A stretch of DNA of 8,682 nucleotides. Source: an uncultured Bacteroidales bacterium. Lineage in GTDB: Bacteria > Bacteroidota > Bacteroidia > Bacteroidales > Muribaculaceae. The stretch spans positions 1-8,682 of the forward strand of contig CALZQD010000058.1 of the NCBI GenBank assembly GCA_945828175.1, read 5' to 3'. The first letter of the stretch is position 1; each line of letters begins with the position of its first letter. This document shows, piece after piece, positions 1 through 6,455 of the stretch. The position numbers and the translations under genes were made by a program. The notes beneath the pieces are model-generated. The model saw only the letters and a list, made by a program, of their open reading frames with translations. It did not search any database and was not told the origin of the DNA.

Positions 1-49
1 ATCTACACACTGCATATCGTCGGCAGCGTCAGATGTGTATAAGAGACAA
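1..49 (+). other. Nextera P5-side adapter (artefact)
   Basis: This is not genomic DNA. Bases 1-8 (ATCTACAC) are the end of the Illumina P5 oligo. Bases 9-16 (ACTGCATA) sit where the i5 index goes and match the index I know as S506. Bases 17-30 (TCGTCGGCAGCGTC) are the Nextera read-1 adapter, and bases 31-49 are the 19-base transposon mosaic end, with a final A where the standard sequence has G. Genomic sequence starts at about base 50, inside lepA. Any reading frame running into this stretch carries a false peptide, such as SYTHLTLPT on the minus strand or MCIRD on the plus strand. Confidence 0.97.
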
Positions 50-227
50 GTATCGCGTGGCTCTTGATTGTAATGCCACGCTCGCGTTCGAGATCCATAT
101 CGTCAAGCACCTGAGCCTCCATATCTTTGGCCGCAACCGTATTGGTATATTCGAGCAGGCGGTCAGCAAGCGTCGACTTGCCGTGGTCGATATGGGCTAT
201 GATGCAGAAATTGCGTATATTCTTCAT
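50..227 (-). CDS. lepA: Elongation factor 4 (LepA), N-terminal fragment
   Basis: LepA (EF-4) is a ribosome-associated translational GTPase. Only the first ~59 genuine residues are present; the family is usually about 595-600 aa. The visible part is the start of the G domain: the opening [19 protein letters not shown] contains the P-loop (residues ~11-19), followed by [20 protein letters not shown] with the switch I region (~37-55). This is nearly residue-for-residue the LepA N-terminus and differs from EF-G, TypA and PrfC. The start is the ATG complementary to 225-227. The gene is cut by the contig end, not mutated: the residues after SHAI are translated adapter. It is transcribed away from the sigma-factor gene across a 169-base divergent region. 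Confidence 0.96.
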
Positions 228-247
228 TACTGTACCTTATTTGTCTG

Positions 248-255
248 CAAAATTA
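248..255 (-). promoter_or_regulatory. Likely lepA promoter, -7 box
   Basis: On the minus strand the sequence TAATTTTG matches the Bacteroidota housekeeping -7 consensus TAnnTTTG exactly. It lies about 20 bases upstream of the lepA ATG, which would give a short leader. The expected TTTG -33 element 19-21 bases further upstream is poor (ATGC or AATG there), so the call rests on the -7 box and its position. Confidence 0.55.
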
Positions 256-341
256 ACAATTCCCGAGCGATTTTGCATTATCGAACGCTGAAAATCATAT
301 GTCAGAGGGCGGCGATTAAAGAAAAAATAAAATTTTTTGAT

Positions 342-349
342 TTATTTTG
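342..349 (+). promoter_or_regulatory. Weak candidate promoter for the sigma-factor operon
   Basis: TTATTTTG differs from the TAnnTTTG consensus at one defined position and sits about 48 bases before the chosen ATG at 397. No TTTG-like -33 element is present at the usual distance. It lies in a strongly AT-rich patch (about 315-357) with A and T runs, unlike the GC-rich surroundings. If the sigma factor drives its own operon, the real promoter may follow an unknown ECF-type consensus in this same patch. Confidence 0.25.
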
Positions 350-396
350 TTGCAAAATCGGACGGGCATCGTCTTGATTATAGAAACGCGAAAGAA

Positions 397-888
397 ATGG
401 CTCACGATATACTGACATCGACTTTCTTGGCTCTGAGGCAGAAGCTCGTCAGAGGCGCCGGACGCATTGTTGGCGCCGACGAGGCTGACGACATCCTCCA
501 GGATGCGTTTGTCAGGCTCTGGAACCGCCGCGACGAAATCACCGACAGCCGCCACGCCGAGGGTCTGGCGTCGGTGACGGTCAGAAATATCAGCATCGAC
601 CGCTTCAGAGAGCGCGAACGCCATGCGACCGAAGACCTCGACGGCAAGGAATCGTCCGACGAAGCCGACGACAGCCCCTCGGTCGAAGAGACATACTCTG
701 AGGTCACGGCGATTATCAACAGCCGTCTGAGCGCTCGCGACCGACAAATAATGTATATGCGCGACCGCGACGGCATCGACTTCGACATCATCGCCGCCAA
801 GTTCGGCCTCAGCGAAGCCAACGTCAGGATGATCGTCAGCCGCGCACGAACGACAATAAGAAACATCTATCTCTCCACTCAAAAATAA
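397..888 (+). CDS. ECF-type RNA polymerase sigma factor
   Basis: A 163-residue sigma-70 family protein with only the two domains typical of ECF (group IV) sigma factors. Region 2 spans about residues 8-74, with the core-binding motif DDILQDAFVRLWNRRDEI (~31-48) and the -10-recognition helix around VRNISIDRFRERER. An acidic, Ser/Asp-rich linker (~78-103) follows. Region 4 spans ~105-157 and ends in the helix-turn-helix FDIIAAKFGLSEANVRMIVS. The frame is open back to a TTG at 337, but those 20 residues do not resemble region 2, so the ATG at 397 is preferred. The next gene, 10 bases downstream, encodes a probable membrane anti-sigma factor, the usual partner. Target promoters cannot be read from sequence; autoregulation of this operon is the usual expectation but is inferred. 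Confidence 0.88.
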   Translation: MAHDILTSTFLALRQKLVRGAGRIVGADEADDILQDAFVRLWNRRDEITDSRHAEGLASVTVRNISIDRFRERERHATEDLDGKESSDEADDSPSVEETYSEVTAIINSRLSARDRQIMYMRDRDGIDFDIIAAKFGLSEANVRMIVSRARTTIRNIYLSTQK

Positions 889-898
889 AGTTACACCG

Positions 899-1369
899 AT
901 GAACGACAACAAGAACATCAAATACATCGAACATCTGATCGACCTCTACTTCGAGAGCCGGACAGACAGCGCCGAGGAAACGCAGTTGCGCCGTCTGCTC
1001 GCTTCGACAGAGCTCACGAGCGCGAAAATCGACGAGGCCCGGGCTGTCATGGGCTACTTCGCCGCCTCGCGCGCCATCGAAGGCCGCGAGAAGCGAAAGA
1101 ACGCCCAGACACGAATACTGCCGAGGGTAAGACTCATCGACATAGCCGCGTCGGTCGCCCTCATCGCGGCCTTCGCCCTGGCTCTGATAAACCTGCGGCC
1201 CGGTGACGACAGTAACCGCTGCCTGGCATACGCCAACGACATCGTCATCAGCGACGCCGCCGAGGTCATGGGCATCATGGACGACGACCTGTCGGCTATG
1301 CGCGAAGCCACCGAAGACTTCGAGGCAGAGCTAATCGACCAGATGCAATCAATCGACATCGATCTATAA
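899..1369 (+). CDS. Probable anti-sigma factor, single-pass membrane protein
   Basis: A 156-residue protein with an N-terminal soluble, helical part (~1-75), one hydrophobic segment (LIDIAASVALIAAFALALIN, residues 79-98) and a short acidic C-terminal tail (~99-156). The N-terminal part has the pattern LIDLYFESRTDSAEETQLRR seen at the start of many Bacteroidota anti-sigma proteins, where it binds the sigma factor on the cytoplasmic side. Basic residues just before the membrane segment (REKRKNAQTR) fit a cytoplasmic N-terminus. The tail has only about 58 residues and no FecR or zinc-finger domain, so this is not the classical FecR/TonB-linked type. Position directly after the sigma gene supports the role, but sequence similarity alone would not prove it. 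It could also be an assembly or sensing factor of the same operon. Confidence 0.68.
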   Translation: MNDNKNIKYIEHLIDLYFESRTDSAEETQLRRLLASTELTSAKIDEARAVMGYFAASRAIEGREKRKNAQTRILPRVRLIDIAASVALIAAFALALINLRPGDDSNRCLAYANDIVISDAAEVMGIMDDDLSAMREATEDFEAELIDQMQSIDIDL

Positions 1370-1374
1370 ATCAT

Positions 1375-1824
1375 ATGGGTATGAGTCAAATATTATTACT
1401 ATTCACACTGCTGGCCATCGCATTCGGCCAAGCCGCCGCCCAGACCGGACTCAACATCGACAGCGCCTTCGACGGACGCTTCCGCTCGTCGCCCGACGCC
1501 GTCGAGACCGAAATCTCGGGCAAGACCCTGAAAAACTCGGCGCTCGACACCTATCGCAGCATCACCCTCACCGAACCCGCCCTCACGAGCGAAATCGAGG
1601 CGCTGGTGCTTAAAGACGGAGCCGCAGCCGAGACCCGCCAGGTGAGATATATCGAAGGCCGCCTCTACTACGCCTACTATATCTTCAAGCCTGTCGACAA
1701 CTACCGCCGCTATCTATTCTTTATCAACGGCTTCCTCAAAGGAGGCAAGAAGATGACGCTCATCTACATGGCCGGCGAAGCCACACCCGAGCAAATCAAC
1801 AAACTTATCTCAGGACGCAAATAA
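1375..1824 (+). CDS. Small secreted protein of unknown function (DUF6108-like)
   Basis: 149 residues with a clear Sec signal peptide (MGMSQILLLFTLLAIAFGQAAAQ, cleavage likely after residue ~22) and no lipobox cysteine, so probably periplasmic. The mature part of ~127 residues has no cysteine. Its patterns are FDGRFRSSPDAVETEISGK (~32-50), YRSITL (60-65), GRLYYAYYIFKPVDNYRRYL (95-114) and KKMTLIYMAGEATPEQINKL (125-144). These resemble a Bacteroidales family I recall as DUF6108, with some likeness to DUF4252; the family name is from memory and unverified. An in-frame ATG at 1381 would shorten it by two residues without affecting the signal peptide. It sits 5 bases after the putative anti-sigma gene and 4 bases before the first barrel gene, so it probably acts in the same envelope system. 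No enzymatic motif is visible. Confidence 0.7.
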   Translation: MGMSQILLLFTLLAIAFGQAAAQTGLNIDSAFDGRFRSSPDAVETEISGKTLKNSALDTYRSITLTEPALTSEIEALVLKDGAAAETRQVRYIEGRLYYAYYIFKPVDNYRRYLFFINGFLKGGKKMTLIYMAGEATPEQINKLISGRK

Positions 1825-1828
1825 AAAC

Positions 1829-2728
1829 ATGTATAGAACAATGAGACATCAGATTATCACATTATTCCTCGCCGCATCAGCCACCCTCGCGGCCGCAGCC
1901 TCGGCCAAGAACGACACCGTCGCCGTCATCGAGCACCCCAAGGCCGTGACCGTGACAACAACGGCCAACGGCACCACCATCCTCACGGTCAAAGGCAAGG
2001 AAGGCAACGACAACTACACATACAGCTATCAGACCGGCGGCAACAACGCCGACAGCCTCGACATCGACTTCGTCGAGCCGACAATCGAAGACTTCTCGCT
2101 GCCGTTCATGCGCAAAAAAGAGCCGGCGCAGCAGAAAAACCGTTACCGCTCGTTCGAATACACATGGTTCAACAATGTCTATCTCGGCATCCCCGACGCG
2201 ACCCACTGCGGAGTCATACGCAACGGCTTCGAAGTTGGCGTACTGAGCATCTTCAGGCTCAACCAGCGTCTGTGGCGCCACGGGCCGTCGCTCTCCGTCG
2301 GCTTCGGCATGGGCTATCAGCGGCTGCGCGCACCCAAGCATCTGTTTGACAGCGAAGACGGCATCATCTACCCCGTCGAAGGCAGCAAGGAGATGAAAGT
2401 CGCTCGCTCGCACTTCAACACGATGCACCTCCATGTACCCGTTCTCATAAGCTATAAGTTCTACCGCTGGGTCAACGTCTCGGCGGGCGCGATCATCGAC
2501 TTCAACACATACACCGCCGCCCACACCAAATATAAAATCGGCAACACCGAGACACGGCGCCACATCACCGGGCTCCACCAGCGCCAGATGACCATACAGC
2601 CCACCGTCATCATCGGTTTCGACGATTTCATCGGCCTGTATGTCAGATATTCGCCCATGAGCTACTTCCGCAAAGGCTACGGACCTGATTTCTCGACTAT
2701 CTCGGGAGGCTTCACATTCATATTATAA
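1829..2728 (+). CDS. Outer-membrane beta-barrel protein, paralogue 1
   Basis: 299 residues from the first ATG; an in-frame ATG at 1841 gives 295 residues and a more typical signal peptide start (MRHQIITLFLAASATLAAAA). Cleavage is likely near residue 26. A short pre-barrel segment (~30-75) with PKAVTVTTTANGTTILTVKG and then a YTYSY pattern matches the downstream gene. From about residue 105 the protein shows alternating polar/hydrophobic strands and aromatic girdle residues (FEVGVLSIFRL, LSVGFGMGYQRL, VNVSAGAIIDF, IGLYVRYSPMSYF). It ends in the strand SGGFTFIL with a hydrophobic final residue, as in barrels folded by BamA. It belongs to the broad small-barrel (PorT/OMP_b-brl-like) class; the cargo or binding partner is unknown. 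It is probably transcribed with the sigma factor, so it may be a target or output of that regulator. Confidence 0.75.
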   Translation: MYRTMRHQIITLFLAASATLAAAASAKNDTVAVIEHPKAVTVTTTANGTTILTVKGKEGNDNYTYSYQTGGNNADSLDIDFVEPTIEDFSLPFMRKKEPAQQKNRYRSFEYTWFNNVYLGIPDATHCGVIRNGFEVGVLSIFRLNQRLWRHGPSLSVGFGMGYQRLRAPKHLFDSEDGIIYPVEGSKEMKVARSHFNTMHLHVPVLISYKFYRWVNVSAGAIIDFNTYTAAHTKYKIGNTETRRHITGLHQRQMTIQPTVIIGFDDFIGLYVRYSPMSYFRKGYGPDFSTISGGFTFIL

Positions 2729-2730
2729 TT

Positions 2731-2738
2731 AAGGTAGG
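2731..2738 (+). promoter_or_regulatory. Shine-Dalgarno-like site before paralogue 2
   Basis: AAGGTAGG lies 6 bases before the ATG at 2745, in the only intergenic gap of the operon longer than 10 bases. It resembles AAGGAGG with an inserted T. Bacteroidota mostly do not use this signal and the other starts in the window lack it, so it may raise independent translation of this gene or may be chance. Confidence 0.3.
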
Positions 2739-2744
2739 ATAAAA

Positions 2745-3602
2745 ATGAAACACTATATCATCATCGCCGCCCTCGCCTGCGCGGCAAGCGTCTCGGCCGC
2801 AGAGCCCGACAGCGTCATCATATTCGAGCGTCCCGACCTCGTCATCGTCACCGAAAACCCTTCGGGAACAAGCATCGCCATCAGCGGCAGCAACGACGAC
2901 GGCCACTATAACTATAACTTCGACAGCAACAGCAACAACGCCACGATACTCAGCAACGAGGGCGGTCTATCGCTGACACGTCGCCGCCACCCCGAGTTCG
3001 ACATCGTTGTCGACGGCTTCGACTTCGGCTTCGTCGGCGGACAGGCACCGTCGGCCCTCGATCTCGAGCAGGGCAAATCGTTTGAGCTCGGCATCCTCCA
3101 CGTCCTCGGCTTCAGGTATATCAACTCTCACGGCAACTACCTCACCTTCGGCCCCGGCATCGTCTGGCGCAACCGACGCACCACGGGCAACACCCGCTTC
3201 ACCGTCAGCGACGACGGCATTGTAGGCTACGGCACATATGCCGACGGCGTCACTCCGCGCTTCTCGCGCCTGAAGGTCTTCAGCCTGCAGTTCCCGCTAA
3301 TCTGGAGCCAGAAGACGCCGCTGCGCATCTTCGACACACGGCTGGCTTTCTCTGTCGGCGCCATCGCCAACTGGAACGCCCACGGCAGCATACTGACCTC
3401 ATGGACCGACGAAAACGGCGACAAAGTCAAGGAAAACATCACCGACTTCGGCCTGCGCCGATTCAGCGTCGACTTCTATGCCTCGGTGCGCGTATGCTCG
3501 TTCCTGCGCATCTACGCCCGCTATTCGCCCTACAAAATTTTCACCGGCTCCGGCTCTGTGGCAATGAAAAACTTCTCGACCGGAATCTCACTCGCGCTGT
3601 GA
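2745..3602 (+). CDS. Outer-membrane beta-barrel protein, paralogue 2
   Basis: 285 residues with a Sec signal peptide (MKHYIIIAALACAASVSAAE, cleavage near residue 18-19). The pre-barrel segment (residues ~23-65) repeats the pattern of the upstream protein: P-x-x-V-x-V-T, then GTSI, then a G, then YNYNF and NN at nearly identical spacing. The barrel region aligns in blocks: FELGILHVLGF with FEVGVLSIFRL, and RIYARYSPYKIF with GLYVRYSPMSYF, the second about 28 residues from the end in both. The C-terminus is STGISLAL. The pair is a tandem duplication that has diverged considerably, especially in the middle loops. Function is unknown. It is the last gene of the sigma-factor cluster; the gltX promoter follows directly. 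No strong hairpin terminator is seen after the stop. Confidence 0.75.
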   Translation: MKHYIIIAALACAASVSAAEPDSVIIFERPDLVIVTENPSGTSIAISGSNDDGHYNYNFDSNSNNATILSNEGGLSLTRRRHPEFDIVVDGFDFGFVGGQAPSALDLEQGKSFELGILHVLGFRYINSHGNYLTFGPGIVWRNRRTTGNTRFTVSDDGIVGYGTYADGVTPRFSRLKVFSLQFPLIWSQKTPLRIFDTRLAFSVGAIANWNAHGSILTSWTDENGDKVKENITDFGLRRFSVDFYASVRVCSFLRIYARYSPYKIFTGSGSVAMKNFSTGISLAL

Positions 3603-3605
3603 CAC

Positions 3606-3636
3606 TTTCATATATCGCGAAAATTACATAACTTTG
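3606..3636 (+). promoter_or_regulatory. Housekeeping promoter of gltX operon
   Basis: The -7 box TAACTTTG at 3629-3636 matches the Bacteroidota consensus TAnnTTTG exactly. Upstream, TTTC at 3606-3609 is a three-of-four match to the -33 TTTG element, with a 19-base spacer, which is within the usual range. Transcription would start around 3640-3645, giving a leader of about 30 A-rich bases before the gltX ATG at 3674. This promoter separates the housekeeping operon from the sigma-factor cluster ending at 3602. Confidence 0.72.
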
Positions 3637-3673
3637 CAGTCAAAACAAACAAACTCTACATTATACTAACATC

Positions 3674-5215
3674 ATGGACCGTGAAGTAAGAGTAAGATTC
3701 GCTCCCTCGCCCACAGGGCCTTTACATATCGGAGGTGTCAGAACAGCCCTCTACAACTATCTTTTCGCACGCCGCAACAACGGCAAAATGATTCTCCGCA
3801 TCGAAGACACCGACTCGCAGCGCTTCGTGCCGGGTGCCGAAGACTATATCAACGAAGCCCTCGGCTGGCTCGGCATCAAGATTGACGAAGGTGTCAGAGA
3901 GGGAGGTCCCTACGGCCCCTACAAGCAGAGCGAGCGCCGCGACATCTACCGCGAGCACGTCAAGATGCTGCTCGACAGGGGCAAGGCATATATCGCCTTC
4001 GACACCCCCGCCGAGCTCGAGGCCAAGCGCAACGAGATACAGAATTTCCAGTATGACGCCTCGACACGTCTGTCGATGCGCAACTCGCTGTCGATGCCGG
4101 CCGACGAGGTCAAGCGCCTCATCGACGAAGGCACGCAGTATGTCGTCCGCTTCAAGATCGAGCCCGGACGCAACGTCGAGGTCAACGACCTCATCCGCGG
4201 CAAAGTCGTCATCAAGAGCGACATCCTCGACGACAAGGTGCTCTATAAAAGCGCCGACGACCTGCCCACCTACCACCTGGCCAACATCGTCGACGACCAT
4301 CTGATGAAGGTGTCGCACGTCATCCGCGGCGAAGAGTGGCTGCCCTCGGCACCGCTCCACGTCCTGCTCTATGAGGCATTCGGCTGGGCCGACACGATGC
4401 CCGAGTTTGTCCACCTGCCTCTGCTGCTCAAGCCCGACGGCAAAGGCAAACTCAGCAAGCGCGACGGCGACCGTCTCGGCTTCCCCGTCTTCCCGCTCGA
4501 ATGGCACGACCCGGCCAGCGGCAACATCTCGCGCGGCTACCGCGAAAGCGGCTATCTGCCCGAGGCCGTCGTCAACTTCCTCGCCCTCTTGGGCTGGAAC
4601 CCCGGCGACGACACCGAGGTGATGTCGATCGACGAGCTTATCGCCAAATTCTCGTTTGAGCACTGCTCGAAAGCCGGCGCCAAATTCGCATACGAAAAAG
4701 GCAAATGGTTTAACCACACATATCTCCAGCAGCTCGACGACCGCGCGCTGGCCGAACTGTTCATCCCCGTGCTCAAAGAACACGGCGTCAACCCCGACGA
4801 CTTCGGCATCGACTACATCACCCGCGCAGTCGCCATGGTCAAGAGCCGCATCAGCTTCGTCAGAGACCTCTGGGAGCACGCAGGTTTCTTCTTCGTCGAC
4901 CCCGAGAGCTACGACCCCAAGGCCGTCAAGAAACGCTGGTCAGAAGACACGCCCCGCATCATGAACGAACTTATCGCCCAGCTCGAGGCTCTGCCCGATT
5001 TCTCGGCCAAGCCCTCTGAGGAGGTCATTCTCAAATGGATCACCGACAACGGCTACCACATGGGCAACGTCATGAACGCCTTCCGTCTTGCCGTAGTCGG
5101 CGAATGCAAAGGCCCCCACATGTTCGAAATCACCGAGCTTATGGGCCGCGAGAAAACAATCGAACGCATCAAAAAGGCCATCGAGAATATAAAGCCTGAT
5201 GAACCCGCTTTATAA
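3674..5215 (+). CDS. gltX: Glutamyl-tRNA synthetase
   Basis: GltX charges tRNA-Glu with glutamate using ATP in the cytoplasm. The 513-residue product has the full class I architecture. The HIGH signature appears as [11 protein letters not shown] (residues 11-21), IEDTDSQR follows at 43-50, and the KMSKS loop appears as KLSKRDGDR (259-267). The C-terminal anticodon-binding helical part includes [20 protein letters not shown]. The segment [17 protein letters not shown] shows no zinc-binding cysteines, so the zinc site of the E. coli enzyme is absent here. [18 protein letters not shown] is, from memory, a Bacteroidota-type feature. Length is close to normal. It is first in a coupled three-gene unit: its last 17 bases overlap the start of waaA. 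Nothing suggests loss of function. Confidence 0.97.
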   Translation: MDREVRVRFAPSPTGPLHIGGVRTALYNYLFARRNNGKMILRIEDTDSQRFVPGAEDYINEALGWLGIKIDEGVREGGPYGPYKQSERRDIYREHVKMLLDRGKAYIAFDTPAELEAKRNEIQNFQYDASTRLSMRNSLSMPADEVKRLIDEGTQYVVRFKIEPGRNVEVNDLIRGKVVIKSDILDDKVLYKSADDLPTYHLANIVDDHLMKVSHVIRGEEWLPSAPLHVLLYEAFGWADTMPEFVHLPLLLKPDGKGKLSKRDGDRLGFPVFPLEWHDPASGNISRGYRESGYLPEAVVNFLALLGWNPGDDTEVMSIDELIAKFSFEHCSKAGAKFAYEKGKWFNHTYLQQLDDRALAELFIPVLKEHGVNPDDFGIDYITRAVAMVKSRISFVRDLWEHAGFFFVDPESYDPKAVKKRWSEDTPRIMNELIAQLEALPDFSAKPSEEVILKWITDNGYHMGNVMNAFRLAVVGECKGPHMFEITELMGREKTIERIKKAIENIKPDEPAL

Positions 5216-6455
5216 TGCCGGCATCCATTGTCTGAGCCTGGGCGCGCGACTGGCCTCGCTGAAGTCCGGCAAGATAACCCGCATGCTCAATGGGCAGCGG
5301 GCCACGGCCTCGACTCTCGCACAGCGACGCGCCGAGGTTGCTCCCGAAGGCTTCGACATATGGTTTCACGTCGCCTCGCTCGGCGAGTTCGAGCAGGCGC
5401 GCCCGATGATCGAGCGAATCAGAGCCAAGCAGCCCGACAAAAAGATACTTCTGTCGTTCTTCTCGCCTTCGGGCTACGAGGTCAGATGCAACTACGACAA
5501 GGTCGACGCAGTCTGCTACCTTCCCTTTGACACGCCTCGCCGCGTCAGGAAATTCTTAGCCGACGCCGCGCCCAAAATGGCCATCTTCGTCAAATATGAA
5601 TTCTGGGGCAACTATCTCTCGGCGCTGAAGCAGGCCGGCATACCCGTCTACATCATCTCGGCCATCTTCCGTCCCGGCCAGAGATTCTTCAAGCCATGGG
5701 GTACGATGTTCAGAAAGATGCTGTCGTGCTACGAGCATCTCTTCGTGCAGGACGAGGCCTCGAAGAAACTCCTCGCCGGCATAGGCCTCGACAACGTCAC
5801 CGCCGCCGGCGACACGCGCTTCGACCGTGTCAGCGACATCGTCGCCCACGCCAAAGACGTCGACGAAGTCGCCGCGATGACAGCCTCGTCGCCCTTCACC
5901 CTGATAGCAGGCAGCAGCTGGCCGGCCGACGAAGAGCTATACATTCCCTGGCTCCACAGCCATCCCGACGTCAAGGCAGTCATAGCGCCGCACGAGTTCG
6001 ACGCGCGCCGCATCGAGGCTCTCGCCGACCGTCTCGGCCGCGAGCACACCGTCATCCTCTCTGAACTCCGCGCCAAAGGCACGACCCCGCACGACGCACG
6101 ATATATCATCATCGACTGCTTCGGCCTTCTGAGCAGCATCTACCGCTACGGCGACGTCGCCGTTATCGGCGGCGGATTCGGCACCGGCATCCACAACCTC
6201 AACGAGGCAGCCGTCTACGATATGCCCGTCATCTTTGGTCCCAACCACCACAAATTCAAGGAAGCCGCCGACCTGCTCTCATGCGGCGGCGGTTTCAGCT
6301 ATGACAGCGCCGAAGGTTTCGGCCGGGTCATCGAACCGCTCTATAAATCAAAAACAAACCTCGACAAAGCCGGCAAAGCCGCCGGCGACTACATCAGGCA
6401 CAGCCTCGGAGCCACCGACAAAATTTACAAATTCATATTCAACGACCATGATTAA
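5199..6455 (+). CDS. waaA: Kdo transferase (3-deoxy-D-manno-octulosonic acid transferase)
   Basis: WaaA (KdtA, family GT30) transfers Kdo from CMP-Kdo onto the lipid A precursor at the inner face of the cytoplasmic membrane, starting the LPS core. The 418-residue protein has the expected GT-B layout. An N-terminal membrane-associating stretch is [33 protein letters not shown] (57-69) holds the probable catalytic Glu63. KYEFWGNYL (132-140) and GDTRFDRV (204-211) follow. The C-terminal nucleotide-sugar half has [10 protein letters not shown] (237-246), PHEF (264-267) and [14 protein letters not shown] (324-337). The first ATG is chosen because the LY...LASL pattern is typical of the WaaA N-terminus, although it lies inside the end of gltX. 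The next gene starts 8 bases before its stop, so translation of all three genes is probably coupled. Confidence 0.95.
   Translation: MNPLYNAGIHCLSLGARLASLKSGKITRMLNGQRATASTLAQRRAEVAPEGFDIWFHVASLGEFEQARPMIERIRAKQPDKKILLSFFSPSGYEVRCNYDKVDAVCYLPFDTPRRVRKFLADAAPKMAIFVKYEFWGNYLSALKQAGIPVYIISAIFRPGQRFFKPWGTMFRKMLSCYEHLFVQDEASKKLLAGIGLDNVTAAGDTRFDRVSDIVAHAKDVDEVAAMTASSPFTLIAGSSWPADEELYIPWLHSHPDVKAVIAPHEFDARRIEALADRLGREHTVILSELRAKGTTPHDARYIIIDCFGLLSSIYRYGDVAVIGGGFGTGIHNLNEAAVYDMPVIFGPNHHKFKEAADLLSCGGGFSYDSAEGFGRVIEPLYKSKTNLDKAGKAAGDYIRHSLGATDKIYKFIFNDHD

Noticed and set aside
33..377. Plus-strand frame starting MCIRD
   Set aside because: It starts inside the Nextera adapter and then runs antisense to lepA.
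316..927. 203-codon minus-strand frame opposite the sigma factor
   Set aside because: No recognisable motifs; the opposite strand has clear sigma regions 2 and 4.
1877..2578. 233-codon minus-strand frame opposite barrel paralogue 1
   Set aside because: Val/Asp/Gly-rich shadow with no start context and no motifs; the plus strand has a signal peptide and a paralogue next door.
3722..4879. 385-codon open frame on the minus strand opposite gltX
   Set aside because: Antisense shadow. GC-rich Asp/Glu/Val codons (GAC, GTC) mirror into open frames; the translation is a V/D/A/E-rich low-complexity string without family features, while the opposite strand is a complete GltX.
6367..6390. Short direct repeat AAAGCCGGC / AAAGCCGCCGGC
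   Set aside because: Two in-frame copies within waaA encoding an Ala/Gly/Lys helix; ordinary codon repetition, not a mobile or regulatory repeat.
6235..6447. 71-codon upstream extension of the ArgC-like gene
   Set aside because: Lies wholly within waaA in another frame, is Thr/Ser/Pro-rich, and the ATG at 6448 gives the expected ArgC N-terminus.
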